Positions 1 to 12,135 of a stretch of DNA of 50,942 bases are shown here, piece after piece. Below the pieces are notes generated by a model. It had not been told where the DNA came from and searched no databases. It saw only the letters and a list, made by a program, of their open reading frames with translations. The stretch is from contig JAUCBJ010008031.1 of the NCBI GenBank assembly GCA_032718475.1, forward strand, positions 1-50,942, written 5' to 3'. Each line of letters starts with the position of its first letter. Within the stretch, counting starts at the first letter, position 1. The position numbers were made by a program, and so were the translations under genes. The stretch is from Nemertoderma westbladi (lineage: Eukaryota; Xenacoelomorpha; Nemertodermatida; Nemertodermatidae).

Positions 1-300
1 TCCATGATTTCCAGGAAAGCTACACGTCGACAGGAAAAATCGCCCTGATTGGCTCAAGCCAAACAAAGAACCACGCTGCCAATGGCTGTTTCCATGTCAG
101 CAACCAGCTGCTAGATGTCGTAATATGAATCATCACGGCTAAGCTGTGAAAGGTGGTTTGTGCATTACAAGTTTTTGTCTTACCATGTCCGCTAAAACAC
201 GTATATAGCAGAATGATTTTTATGTCCGTTAAAACACCTGTAAAGGTACCTTGCGGGCGAGGGGAATATATATACAGTTAGAAAACCTTTTTTAGAGTAT
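1..300 (-). mobile_element. LTR/promoter-like sequence, diverged relative of 45300-45560
   Basis: Read on the minus strand this stretch lines up, in the same order, with the promoter region at 45300-45560. Shared blocks are a motif like TTTTAGCGGACAT present twice about 37-40 bp apart (here 185-199 and 222-238; there 45361-45373 and 45400-45412), then CTAGCAGCTG (about 108-117), then TTCTTTGTTT, then a CCAAT box in GCCAATCAGGGCG (about 43-55). The two copies are clearly diverged but collinear over roughly 250 bp. A TATA box is not seen and would lie beyond the left edge. The simplest reading is a truncated LTR or solo LTR of the family whose other member sits at the right end in the opposite orientation. 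A shared host promoter family is a weaker alternative. Confidence 0.55.
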
Positions 301-365
301 TCCAGCGCCGGGGGGGAACTGGCCAACAAAGGCAAACGTATCAGTTATCCCACAAAAGCTTTTAC

Positions 366-2267
366 AGTAGCGCCTACCCCTACCTTCCGGGAGCAGGTAG
401 GAGTAGCGCCTACCCCTACCCTCGGGTAGCAGATAGGAGTAGCGCCTACCCCTACCTTCGTGTAGCAGATAGGAGTAGCGCCCACCCCTACACTCGGGTA
501 GCAGATATGAGTAGCGCCTACCCCTACCTTCCGGTAGCAGATAGGAGTAGCGCCCACCCCTACCTTCGTGTAGCAGATAGGAGTAGCGCCCACCCCTACC
601 TTCGTGTAGCAGATAGGAGTAGCGCCTACCCCTACACTCGGGTAGCAGATAGGAGTAGCGCCTACCCCTACCCTCGGGTAGCAGATAGGAGTAGCGCCTA
701 CCCCTACCTTCCGGGAGCAGGTAGGAGTAACGCCTACCCCTACCCTCGGGTAGCAGATAGGAGTAGCGCCCACCCCTACCTTCGTGTAGCAGATAGGAGT
801 AGCGCCCACCCCTACACTCGGGTAGCAGATATGAGTAGCGCCTACCCCTACCTTCCGGTAGCAGATAGGAGTAGCGCCCACCCCTACCTTCGTGTAGCAG
901 ATAGGAGTAGCGCCCACCCCTACCTTCGTGTAGCAGATAGGAGTAGCGCCCACCCCTACCTTCGTGTAGCAGATAGGAGTAGCGTCCACCCCTACCTTCG
1001 TGTAGCAGATAGGAGTAGCGCCTACCCCTACACTCGGGTAGCAGATAGGAGTAGCGCCTACCCCTACCCTCGGGTAGCAGATAGGAGTAGCGCCTACCCC
1101 TACCTTCCGGTAGCAGATAGGAGTAGCGCCCACCCCTACCTTCGTGTAGCAGATAGGAGTAGCGCCCACCCCTACCTTCGTGTAGCAGATAGGAGTAGCG
1201 CCTACCCCGACACTCGGGTAGCAGATAGGAGTAGCGCCTACCCCTACCCTCGGGTAGCAGATAGGAGTTGCGCCTACCCCTACCTTCCGGGAGCAGGTAG
1301 GAGTAGCGCCTACCCCTACCCTCGGGTAGCAGATAGGAGTAGCGCCTACCCCTACCTTCGTGTAGCAGATAGGAGTAGCGCCCACCCCTACACCCGGGTA
1401 GCAGATATGAGTAGCGCCTACCCCTACCTTCCGGTAGCAGATAGGAGTAGCGCCCACCCCTACCTTCGTGTAGCAGATAGGAGTAGCGCCCATCCCTACC
1501 TTCGTGTAGCAGATAGGAGTAGCGCCTACCCCTACACTCGGGTAGCAGATAGGAGTAGCGCCTACCCCTACCCTCGGGTAGCAGATAGGAGTAGCGCCTA
1601 CCCCTACCTTCCGGGAGCAGGTAGGAGTAACGCCTACCCCTACCTCTGGTAGCAGATAGGAGTAGCGCCCACCCCTACCTTCGTGTAGCAGATAGGAGTA
1701 GCGCCCACCCCTACACTCGGGTAGCAGATATGAGTAGCGCCTACCCCTACCTTCCGGTAGCAGATAGGAGTAGCGCCCACCCCTACCTTCGTGTAGCAGA
1801 TAGGAGTAGCGCCCACCCCTACCTTCGTGTAGCAGATAGGAGTAGCGCCCACCCCTACCTTCGTGTAGCAGATAGGAGTAGCGCCTACCCCTACACTCGG
1901 GTAGCAGATAGGAGTAGCGCCTACCCCTACCCTCGGGTAGCAGATAGGAGTAGCGCCTACCCCTACCTTCCGGGAGCAGGTAGGAGTAGCGCCTACCCAT
2001 ACACTCGGGTAGCAGATAGGAGTAGCGCCTATCCCTACCCTCGGGTAGCAGATAGGAGTAGCGCCTACCCCTACCTTCTGGGAGCAGGTAGGAGTAGCGC
2101 CCACCCCTACCTTCGGGTAGCAGATAGGAGTAGCACCCACCCCTACCTTCGTGTAGCAGATAGGAGTAGCGCCTACCCCTACACTCGGGTAGCAGATAGG
2201 AGTGGTGCCTACCCCTACCCTCGGGTAGCAGATAGGAGTAGCACCCACCCCTACCCTCAGGTAGCAG
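366..2267. repeat. 36-bp minisatellite array A, copy 1
   Basis: About 53 head-to-tail units of 36 bp. Each unit contains GGAGTAGCGCC, then CACCCCTACC or TACCCCTACC, then a variable TTCGTGTAGCAGATA-like end. Because 36 is divisible by 3 and the unit lacks stops in several frames, long frames appear on both strands (12-residue repeats such as RSSAHPYLRVAD on plus). They end wherever a one-base indel occurs, for example near 1650, as expected of non-coding repeat. Unit variants are ordered: the ATGAGTAGC variant recurs at 507, 831 (324 bp = 9 units), 1407 (576 bp = 16 units) and 1730, so a higher-order structure exists. Many units can fold the short hairpin CTACCTTCGGGTAG or CTACCCTCGGGTAG. Confidence 0.95.
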
Positions 2268-3388
2268 TTTTCGGGTCACCTCCGGTTTCGGCCGACAGTT
2301 TAGTTTTGTTCATAAATACGTGTAACTTTATTGTGGCTTATTGGTGTGTTCCTCTTTTAATATTAAATTTTAGTGGTCTAATGGCAAAAGAAAACAGAAA
2401 TAAACAACTTTATTTTTTAATTGGTATACTTCTTGGGGCGAATGTAACCTAAAATCGAGAGAAACAGAAGCCAATTAAATTATTCTAATAGGTTGATATA
2501 AACAATATAAAATAGACACGTCATTAACGAACAATATAATAACTGCAATTAACTAGTAAATATATCATATTACATTTTTTCAAAATCAAAAAAGCCGTTC
2601 TCATAATCTCTCGTCTCTTTATTTACCATGCTGTCGCCCGGTACAGTAAATAAAATACCTCGAGAATAGTGAAAAAAAAATTAGAATTTCTTCACCATGC
2701 AATACATAATTATGCACGCATTTTGAACAACCTACACACTATGTGACTTACAACACGTAGACGGGAAATTAATTGTAATTTTTAGATCTGTCTTGCAATA
2801 AATGATGAGGATTTTCAGCAAAACCTTTATGTGGCCATTTGTGTTCGACGTCTTTCCTTTACGACTAATAACCTGGAACTCCGATTGGTAACCAGTAGCT
2901 CAAAGTCGTAATTGAATTGGAATGCAAATGGAATAAGTATGACATGGGTTACACTACAAACGGTACGTACCAACACTAGTATTATAGGTATTTTATATCT
3001 ATATACGATACACGATAAAAAAAATATGTGCATTTTATGTGCTACATAAATGGCAAATAAAAATCGTCATAGTTTAACAATATCTATCAAAGGCGTAAGG
3101 GCAAAATGTTAAAAAGTACTCCACGGGGAGCAAGGTTGGAAGCATCCAGTGTACTAATAATGAATGGTAAGTACAATCGTATGAAAAATAAAATTAACAA
3201 GTAAGAATAAGTCCTGAGTTAATTATGTGCCATTGCCGATTGGAACTCATATACCAACTAAAATTGAATATTAAAACTACCTATCCTTACTATAGTGTTC
3301 AGACTTTAGGCTGAATTCTATTGCCAGTGCCGAGGAGTTCAGGTCATCCGCTAGTGTGCGCGATGCATAAACTTTACGTAATACTAGT
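2268..3388. other. AT-rich spacer between arrays A and B (copy 1)
   Basis: About 1.1 kb of non-repetitive sequence, much richer in A+T than the flanking arrays. I see no conserved coding sequence. A 68-codon minus-strand frame at 2827-3033 is short, resembles no protein I know and is copied exactly in the second spacer, so its conservation only reflects the recent duplication. Confidence 0.7.
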
Positions 3389-4056
3389 GTGTCCACGATC
3401 CCATGGCTTTACGTCACTAGTGTGTCCACGATCCCATGGCTTTACGTCACTAGTGTATCCACGATCCCATGGCTTTACATCACTAGTGTGTCCACGATCC
3501 CATGCTTTACGTCACTAGTGTGTCCACGATCCCATGGCTTTACGTCACTAGTGTGTCCACGATCCCATGGCTTTACGTCACTAGTGTGTCCACGATCCCA
3601 TGGCTTTACGTCACTAGTGTGTCCACGATCCCATGGCTTTACGTCACTAGTGTGTCCACGCTCCCATGGCTTTACGTCACTAGTGTGTCCACGATCCCAT
3701 GGCTTTACGTCACTAGTGTGTCCACGATCCCATGGCTTTACGTCACTAGTGTGTCCACGATCCCATGGCTTTACGTCACTAGTGTGTCCACGATCCCATG
3801 GCTTTACGTCACTAGTGTATCCACGATCCCATGGCTTTACATCACTAGTGTGTCCACGATCCCATGCTTTACGTCACTAGTGTGTCCACGATCCCATGGC
3901 TTTACGTCACTAGTGTGTCCACGATCCCATGGCTTTACGTCACTAGTGTGTCCACGATCCCATGGCATTACGTCACTAGTGTGTCCACGATCCCATGGCT
4001 TTACGTCACTAGTGTGTCCACGATCCCATGGCTTTACGTCACTAGTGTGTCCACGA
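3389..4056. repeat. 33-bp minisatellite array B, copy 1
   Basis: About 20 units of 33 bp built from ACGTCACTAGTG, TGTCCACGATCC and CATGGCTTT. Each unit holds two 6-bp palindromes (ACTAGT, CCATGG) and TTACGTCA, a variant of the ATF/CREB site. A one-base deletion variant (CATGCTTTACG) recurs at about 3502 and 3864, 362 bp apart, which is 11 units minus one base. The plus-strand frames of 65-225 codons here are shadows of the repeat. Confidence 0.94.
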
Positions 4057-4212
4057 GACCCTTACTCGTCATATATATTTATAATTAGAGTATTAAAATT
4101 TACTAATTACCGGTACCGGGTAGTATTACTGGATAGTATAGGCCTAATATTTTGTTATTATTATAATCCTACACCCTAAACTTTTTGATAATTTTTACAT
4201 TGAGTAGTTTAA

Positions 4213-6800
4213 TGAGCGCCCACCCCTACACCCAGGTAGCAGATAGGAGTAGCGCCTACCCCTACCTTCCGGGAGCAGATAGGAGTAGCGCCTACCCCTA
4301 CCCTCGGGTAGCAGATAGAAGTACCGCATACCCCTACCTTCGGGTAGCAGATAGGAGTAGCGCCCACCCCTTCACTCGGGTAGCAGATATAGGAGTAGCG
4401 CCCACCCCTACCTTCCGGGAGCAGATAGGAGTAGCGCCCACCCCTACACTCGGGTAGCAGATAGGAGTAGGGTCCAACCCTACCTTCGGGTAGCAGATAG
4501 GAGTAGCGCCCACCCCTACACTCGGGTAGCAGATAGGAGTAGCGCCTACCCCTACCTTCCGGGAGCAGATCGGAGTAGCGCCTACCCCTACCTTCCGGGA
4601 GCAGATAGGAGTAGGGTCCAACCCTACCTTCGGGTAGCAGATAGGAGTAGCGCCCACCCCTACACTCGGGTAGCAGATAGGAGTAGCGCCTACCCCTACC
4701 TTCCGGGAGCAGATAGGAGTAGCGCCCACCCCTACACTCGGGTAGCAGATAGGAGTAGCGCCTACCACTACCTTCCGGTAGCAGATAGGAGTAGCGCCTA
4801 CCCCTACCCTCGGGTAGCAGATAGGAGTAGCGCCTACCCCTACCTTCCGGGAGCACGTAGGAGTAGCGCCCACCCCTACACTCAGGTAGCAGATAGTAGT
4901 AGCGCCTACCCCTACCTTCCGGGAGCAGGTAGGAGTAGCGCCTACCCCTACCCTCGGGTAGCAGATAGGAGTAGCGCCTACCCCTACCTTCGTGTAGCAG
5001 ATAGGAGTAGCGCCCACCCCTACACTCGGGTAGCAGATATGAGTAGCGCCTACCCCTACCTTCCGGTAGCAGATAGGAGTAGCGCCCACCCCTACCTTCG
5101 TGTAGCAGATAGGAGTAGCGCCCACCCCTACCTTCGTGTAGCAGATAGGAGTAGCGCCTACCCCTACACTCGGGTAGCAGATAGGAGTAGCGCCTACCCC
5201 TACCCTCGGGTAGCAGATAGGAGTAGCGCCTACCCCTACCTTCCGGGAGCAGGTAGGAGTAACGCCTACCCCTACCCTCGGGTAGCAGATAGGAGTAGCG
5301 CCCACCCCTACCTTCGTGTAGCAGATAGGAGTAGCGCCCACCCCTACACTCGGGTAGCAGATATGAGTAGCGCCTACCCCTACCTTCCGGTAGCAGATAG
5401 GAGTAGCGCCCACCCCTACCTTCGTGTAGCAGATAGGAGTAGCGCCCACCCCTACCTTCGTGTAGCAGATAGGAGTAGCGCCCACCCCTACCTTCGTGTA
5501 GCAGATAGGAGTAGCGTCCACCCCTACCTTCGTGTAGCAGATAGGAGTAGCGCCTACCCCTACACTCGGGTAGCAGATAGGAGTAGCGCCTACCCCTACC
5601 CTCGGGTAGCAGATAGGAGTAGCGCCTACCCCTACCTTCCGGTAGCAGATAGGAGTAGCGCCCACCCCTACCTTCGTGTAGCAGATAGGAGTAGCGCCCA
5701 CCCCTACCTTCGTGTAGCAGATAGGAGTAGCGCCTACCCCGACACTCGGGTAGCAGATAGGAGTAGCGCCTACCCCTACCCTCGGGTAGCAGATAGGAGT
5801 TGCGCCTACCCCTACCTTCCGGGAGCAGGTAGGAGTAGCGCCTACCCCTACCCTCGGGTAGCAGATAGGAGTAGCGCCTACCCCTACCTTCGTGTAGCAG
5901 ATAGGAGTAGCGCCCACCCCTACACCCGGGTAGCAGATATGAGTAGCGCCTACCCCTACCTTCCGGTAGCAGATAGGAGTAGCGCCCACCCCTACCTTCG
6001 TGTAGCAGATAGGAGTAGCGCCCATCCCTACCTTCGTGTAGCAGATAGGAGTAGCGCCTACCCCTACACTCGGGTAGCAGATAGGAGTAGCGCCTACCCC
6101 TACCCTCGGGTAGCAGATAGGAGTAGCGCCTACCCCTACCTTCCGGGAGCAGGTAGGAGTAACGCCTACCCCTACCTCTGGTAGCAGATAGGAGTAGCGC
6201 CCACCCCTACCTTCGTGTAGCAGATAGGAGTAGCGCCCACCCCTACACTCGGGTAGCAGATATGAGTAGCGCCTACCCCTACCTTCCGGTAGCAGATAGG
6301 AGTAGCGCCCACCCCTACCTTCGTGTAGCAGATAGGAGTAGCGCCCACCCCTACCTTCGTGTAGCAGATAGGAGTAGCGCCCACCCCTACCTTCGTGTAG
6401 CAGATAGGAGTAGCGCCTACCCCTACACTCGGGTAGCAGATAGGAGTAGCGCCTACCCCTACCCTCGGGTAGCAGATAGGAGTAGCGCCTACCCCTACCT
6501 TCCGGGAGCAGGTAGGAGTAGCGCCTACCCATACACTCGGGTAGCAGATAGGAGTAGCGCCTATCCCTACCCTCGGGTAGCAGATAGGAGTAGCGCCTAC
6601 CCCTACCTTCTGGGAGCAGGTAGGAGTAGCGCCCACCCCTACCTTCGGGTAGCAGATAGGAGTAGCACCCACCCCTACCTTCGTGTAGCAGATAGGAGTA
6701 GCGCCCACCCCTACACTTCGGGTAGCAGATAGGAGTGGCGCCCACCCCTACCCTCGGGTAGCAGATAGGAGTAGCACCCACCCCTACCCTCAGGTAGCAG
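4213..6800. repeat. 36-bp minisatellite array A, copy 2 (longer)
   Basis: About 72 units of the same 36-bp repeat. The part from 4898 on is the duplicate of 366-2267. The first 680 bp (4213-4897) is extra and carries unit variants not found in copy 1, such as GGGTCCAACCCTACC at about 4469 and 4616. The minus strand is open for 815 codons across the array, which is a consequence of the unit length. A one-base insertion near 6716 (CACTTCGGG against CACTCGGG) distinguishes it from copy 1. Confidence 0.95.
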
Positions 6801-8590
6801 TTTTCGGGTCACCTCCGGTTTCGGCCGACAGTTTAGTTTTGTTCATAAATACGTGTAACTTTATTGTGGCTTATTGGTGTGTTCCTCTTTTAATATTAAA
6901 TTTTAGTGGTCTAATGGCAAAAGAAAACAGAAATAAACAACTTTATTTTTTAATTGGTATACTGGTCTTGGGGCGAATGTAACCTAAAATCGAGAGAAAC
7001 AGAAGCCAATTAAATTATTCTAATAGGTTGATTTAAACAATATAAAATAGACACGTCATTAACGAACAATATAATAACTGCAATTAACTAGTAAATATAT
7101 CATATTACATTTTTTCAAAATCAAAAAAGCCGTTCTCATAATCTCTCGTCTCTTTATTTACCATGCTGTCGCCCGGTACAGTAAATAAAATACCTCGAGA
7201 ATAGTGAAAAAAAAATTAGAATTTCTTCACCATGCAATACATAATTATGCACGCATTTTGAACAACCTACACACTATGTGACTTACAACACGTAGACGGG
7301 AAATTAATTGTAATTTTTAGATCTGTCTTGCAATAAATGATGAGGATTTTCAGCAAAACCTTTATGTGGCCATTTGTGTTCGACGTCTTTCCTTTACGAC
7401 TAATAACCTGGAACTCCGATTGGTAACCAGTAGCTCAAAGTCGTAATTGAATTGGAATGCAAATGGAATAAGTATGACATGGGTTACACTACAAACGGTA
7501 CGTACCAACACTAGTATTATAGGTATTTTATATCTATATACGATACACGATAAAAAAAATATGTGCATTTTATGTGCTACATAAATGGCAAATAAAAATC
7601 GTCATAGTTTAACAATATCTATCAAAGGCGTAAGGGCAAAATGTTAAAAAGTACTCCACGGGGAGCAAGGTTGGAAGCATCCAGTGTACTAATAATGAAT
7701 GGTAAGTACAATCGTATGAAAAATAAAATTAACAAGTAAGAATAAGTCCTGAGTTAATTATGTGCCATTGCCGATTGGAACTCATATACCAACTAAAATT
7801 GAATATTAAAACTACCTATCCTTACTATAGTGTTCAGACTTTAGGCTGAATTCTATTGCCAGTGCCGAGGAGTTCAGGTCATCCGCTAGTGTGCGCGATG
7901 CATAAACTTTACGTAATACTAGTGTGTCCACGATCCCATGGCTTTACGTCACTAGTGTGTCCACGATCCCATGGCTTTACGTCACTAGTGTATCCACGAT
8001 CCCATGGCTTTACATCACTAGTGTGTCCACGATCCCATGCTTTACGTCACTAGTGTGTCCACGATCCCATGGCTTTACGTCACTAGTGTGTCCACGATCC
8101 CATGGCTTTACGTCACTAGTGTGTCCACGATCCCATGGCTTTACGTCACTAGTGTGTCCACGATCCCATGGCTTTACGTCACTAGTGTGTCCACGCTCCC
8201 ATGGCTTTACGTCACTAGTGTGTCCACGATCCCATGGCTTTACGTCACTAGTGTGTCCACGATCCCATGGCTTTACGTCACTAGTGTGTCCACGATCCCA
8301 TGGCTTTACGTCACTAGTGTGTCCACGATCCCATGGCTTTACGTCACTAGTGTATCCACGATCCCATGGCTTTACATCACTAGTGTGTCCACGATCCCAT
8401 GCTTTACGTCACTAGTGTGTCCACGATCCCATGGCTTTACGTCACTAGTGTGTCCACGATCCCATGGCTTTACGTCACTAGTGTGTCCACGATCCCATGG
8501 CATTACGTCACTAGTGTGTCCACGATCCCATGGCTTTACGTCACTAGTGTGTCCACGATCCCATGGCTTTACGTCACTAGTGTGTCCACG
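4898..8590. repeat. Tandem segmental duplication, copy 2
   Basis: Second copy of the 3.7-kb module starting at 366. The boundaries fall inside the minisatellites: on the left where the array variants begin to match copy 1, on the right where copy 1 leaves the 33-bp array and copy 2 goes on. Unequal exchange between arrays is the natural mechanism. See copy 1 for the differences. Confidence 0.93.
6801..7923. other. AT-rich spacer between arrays A and B (copy 2)
   Basis: Near-identical duplicate of 2268-3388. No gene is seen. It retains the same short minus-strand frame (7362-7568) without change. Confidence 0.7.
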
Positions 8591-9724
8591 ATCCCATGCT
8601 TTACGTCACTAGCGTGTCCACGATCCCATGGCTTTACATCACTAGTGTGTCCACGATCCCATGCTTTACGTCACTAGTGTGTCCACGATCCCATGGCTTT
8701 ACATCACTAGTGTGTGCACGATCCCATGGCTTTACATCACTAGTGTGTGCACGATCTCATGGCTTTACGTAACTAGTGGGTGTACGATACCTTTATTTTA
8801 CGTCACTAGTGTGTGCACGATCGCATGGCTTTACGTAACTAGAGTGTGTACGATACCTTTACTTTACGTCACTAGTGTGTGTTCGATGACTTTACTTTAC
8901 GTCACTGGTGTGTCCACGATCCTATGGCTTTACATCACTAGTGTGTCCACGATCCCATGGCTTTACATCACTAGTGTGTGCACGATCTCATGGCTTTACG
9001 TAACTAGTGGGTGTACGATACCTTTATTTTACGTCACTAGTGTGTGCACGATCGCATGGCTTTACGTAACTAGAGTGTGTACGATACCTTTACTTTACGT
9101 CACTAGTGTGTGTTCGATGACTTTACTTTACGTCACTGGTGTGTCCACGATCCTATGGCTTTACATCACTAGTGTGTCCACGATCCCATGGCTTTACATC
9201 ACTAGTGTGTGCACGATCTCATGGCTTTACGTAACTAGTGGGTGTACGATACCTTTACTTTACGTCACTAGTGTGTGTTCGATGACTTTACTTTACGTCA
9301 CTGGTGTGTGCACGATCCCATGGCTTTACATCACTAGTGTGTGCACGATCCCATGGCTTTACAGTGGGTGTACGATCCCATGGCTTTACATCACTAGTGT
9401 GTGCACGATCTCATGGCTTTACGTAACTAGTGGGTGTACGATACCTTTATTTTACGTCACTAGTGTGTGCACGATCGCATGGCTTTACGTAACTAGAGTG
9501 TGTACGATACCTTTACTTTACGTCACTAGTGTGTGTTCGATGACTTTACTTTACGTCACTGGTGTGTCCACGATCCTATGGCTTTACATCACTAGTGTGT
9601 CCACGATCCCATGGCTTTACATCACTAGTGTGTGCACGATCTCATGGCTTTACGTAACTAGTGGGTGTACGATACCTTTACTTTACGTCACTAGTGTGTT
9701 TTCGATTCCTTTGCTTTACGTCAC
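7924..9724. repeat. 33-bp minisatellite array B, copy 2, with a 231-bp higher-order repeat
   Basis: About 54 units of 33 bp. The first 670 bp duplicate copy 1. From about 8700 the units diverge into types (TGTGCACGATCTC, GGGTGTACGATACC, TGTGTTCGATGAC) that recur in fixed order. The marker GCACGATCTCAT sits at 8749, 8980, 9211, 9403 and 9634, giving spacings of 231, 231, 192 and 231 bp. So there is a 7-unit higher-order repeat, with one shortened cycle that also carries an ACAGTGGG junction at about 9361. The 359-codon plus-strand frame is a shadow of the repeat. Confidence 0.93.
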
Positions 9725-12045
9725 AATATATAATATTTAAATGTATTAATTATGTTTGTAATTATGCTTATTTAAACTTTCTAGAACAACCTTGTAACGT
9801 GATAAGCATGTTAAAAATCAACATTTATCTCGTAGATAAATGGGAATTAAGGTAACTTGGGAACAGAGTGGAAGAGTTTACTGTGGAAGATCAGCAATGG
9901 TGATGAACAGGCATTCCATGGCTTAATGAGCTTAAAATATTCTTCAATAATTCATTATGCAACATAACAAATGTTGCTAACTCGCCGTAATTGCATTGTT
10001 TAATAACAACGCTTGAATATTATATATACCGACTGATATGGTATATTTTAGATACAGTAAGTACTAGTTTGTTTATTTTGAATTTTATTTTGCTACATAT
10101 TAAAGTACTAACCCGAAGACATTGCATTGTTAATAAATACGTCATATTGCTATATTTTAAATGTAGGGGAGGGGGGTGGGGTGATCTATAACATATTGGA
10201 TAGTATATTTCGCGATAGCAGAATTTATAAAGTGCTAACTCGAAAACTTGCTTTTGGATATTACATTGTTTGTCTCTTTATATGATGCATATTATTATTT
10301 TATTCAGTAATCATTTTAATGGGCAAAAACACAATTAGGCCTATTTTACACTTCAATGTATTTAAATCTTACTTTGGTAGTGGAATGGTTATAAATATGA
10401 TTTTATAACGGTAGCATTCCCCTATTCGAAGAGTAATTTGAATCTGCAACTCAAGAGAGGTAGGACTGTTTTGCTGATATGTTTTTCTCCTATCAGATTA
10501 ATTATAAAACAAATATTTGAATCCCGAATAAGGAAACGTTTATAAATAATATAAAATAACGTGTTCTACAAAAATTAAAAATGATAAAATGACTTCTATA
10601 AGATTTGAACCAGCGCAGCCTAAATGCCTTATGGTTACATAATTTTGCTACAGATATTGCATTATCAGCTCAACTCCAATTTAATTATTTACTAACAAAC
10701 CCCGGCAACAGAAATCGAGCTAAATACTAAATACATACTTATGTGTAATTAATTCCCCATGCTACACTTTAACATAGGCCTACTAGAATCCGGTAGGACC
10801 TCTGTTAGAGAGATATTTGATATAATTTAAAGAAGTATTAAATTCGTACAGTTCCATTATCAACTCAAAATAATAATAAAAAATTAATTTTACTGTTGTA
10901 AATGCTGTAAAAGCATATTTAACACGGCCAGACAGCTTAGGAAATATAATTACTAAAAGGGAAACCGAAACATAGACATGATTTTGCGTCGGCTGACTAA
11001 ATCGAATATTTAACACAATCAATGTATTATCATAAAACATTGTCTTCGAGTTAGCACTTTACAATTTCTGCTGCCGCGAAATATTCAAAGCAAACACACT
11101 AATCTAATATGATGTACTGTAGACCAGTTTAGACACCAAATAAACTCAAGCATTGTATTTTATTATATGCAAAGACAATTTAGATATAAGTTATATCACA
11201 TCACCAAAACTACGCTATTTGTGAACAAAATCGTGTCCTCATAATTCTGCTGTAAACGTGTAAACGCTACACCGACTGCCGACAACATATCCCTGGAACC
11301 GTTTTTAAGGTAATAATTTAAACTATAACCTACAGTATGTGAACTCGACTTACATTTTTGTTTTATTTTGAATAATCAGCAATAATCATTTCAGAAATAA
11401 CCATTTCCATCAATAATTGTCAACTTTGATTGTCAGTCGCGTTATTTACACCCAGAATATATATTATTATGGTTATAGTTTACACTCTTTGATAACTTGT
11501 ATAATAAAATAACAAATTATTCCAGCAATTCAGTAATACTGTAGGACTTTTGAGAGATAGTATGATCGTCGCGACCTAAGAGATCTCTACCGCGGACCCT
11601 TCCTCATTGGCTGGCGTACCGCCCCCCCCACCCCCCCCCCCCCCCTCCCTCCAAGACCCCCACCCCCTTTCAGACATTGGTTTATATGGTCTTCTCCACA
11701 ATAATTATAAAGAGGGGTTAGAAAATGTTCAAAACACACTTATCCAATATGTGTTAGCAGTTTACTAAATCTGTGGGTATGTTGGCCTCTTGAGTGTTGA
11801 GTGTGATTGAAAAAATTGTAAAGTACTAATCGCCTTAATGCCGCTAAGGGAATGTTGTTCATACACATTACACACTGGACTACAAAAGTTGTAAAATACT
11901 AACTTGTTGGAAATGGTCTAAAAAACGTTTTGATAAAGTCTCAGATTGCAAGGACCACAAGTCAGCACTTTGAGTTAGCATTTTGGCAAAGTTAGCACAA
12001 TAGAGGAAAAAGAGCTGCAAAGTTAGCTCTTTTGTATATTTTCCA
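9725..12045. other. AT-rich intergenic sequence, no gene seen
   Basis: No recognisable coding sequence or complete element. It contains a poly(C) tract, C8-A-C15, at 11622-11645. A short sequence near 10600-10620 (GATTTGAACCAGCGC) resembles the complement of a pol III B box but is isolated. Confidence 0.6.
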
Positions 12046-12135
12046 ACACTAGTGTGTGCAGTGCTCCCCGTCACGGCTATACGTCACTAGTGTGTGTTCG
12101 ATGCTTTTGCTTTACGTCACTAGTGTGAATACGAT
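12046..12135. repeat. Orphan copies of the 33-bp array B unit
   Basis: About three diverged units (ACACTAGTGTGTGCAG, TACGTCACTAGTGTGTG and TTACGTCACTAGTGTG) lie 2.3 kb outside the main 33-bp array, in otherwise unrelated sequence. Unit phase and orientation match array B. They show that the repeat exists as a small island, either a remnant of a formerly longer array or a dispersed copy. Confidence 0.85.

Larger units (their letters stand above)
366..4055. repeat. Tandem segmental duplication, copy 1 (arrays A + spacer + B)
   Basis: The module 36-bp array, 1.1-kb unique spacer, 33-bp array is repeated at 4898-8590 at an offset of 4532 bp (left part) to 4535 bp (spacer and right part). The two copies are almost identical. 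Visible differences are a small insertion (TTCTT at about 2431 against TGGTCTT at about 6965), single substitutions such as the A/T at about 2500 against 7033, and a rearranged last few 36-bp units. Copy 1 ends where its 33-bp array breaks off at CCACGAGACC near 4050, while copy 2 continues. It is a very recent duplication or an assembly duplication. Confidence 0.93.

Noticed and set aside
366-2267. Telomere-like repeat (CCCTACCCCTACC)
   Set aside because: The unit is 36 bp with non-telomeric sequence. No run of CCCTAA exists.
2827-3033. 68-codon minus frame conserved in both spacers
   Set aside because: Conservation follows from the recent duplication. No coding signature.
345-6781. Very long reading frames with 12-residue repeats on both strands in the 36-bp arrays
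   Set aside because: Opposite strands are open at once, frames end at one-base indels, and there is no non-repeat domain. Unit length divisible by three explains them.
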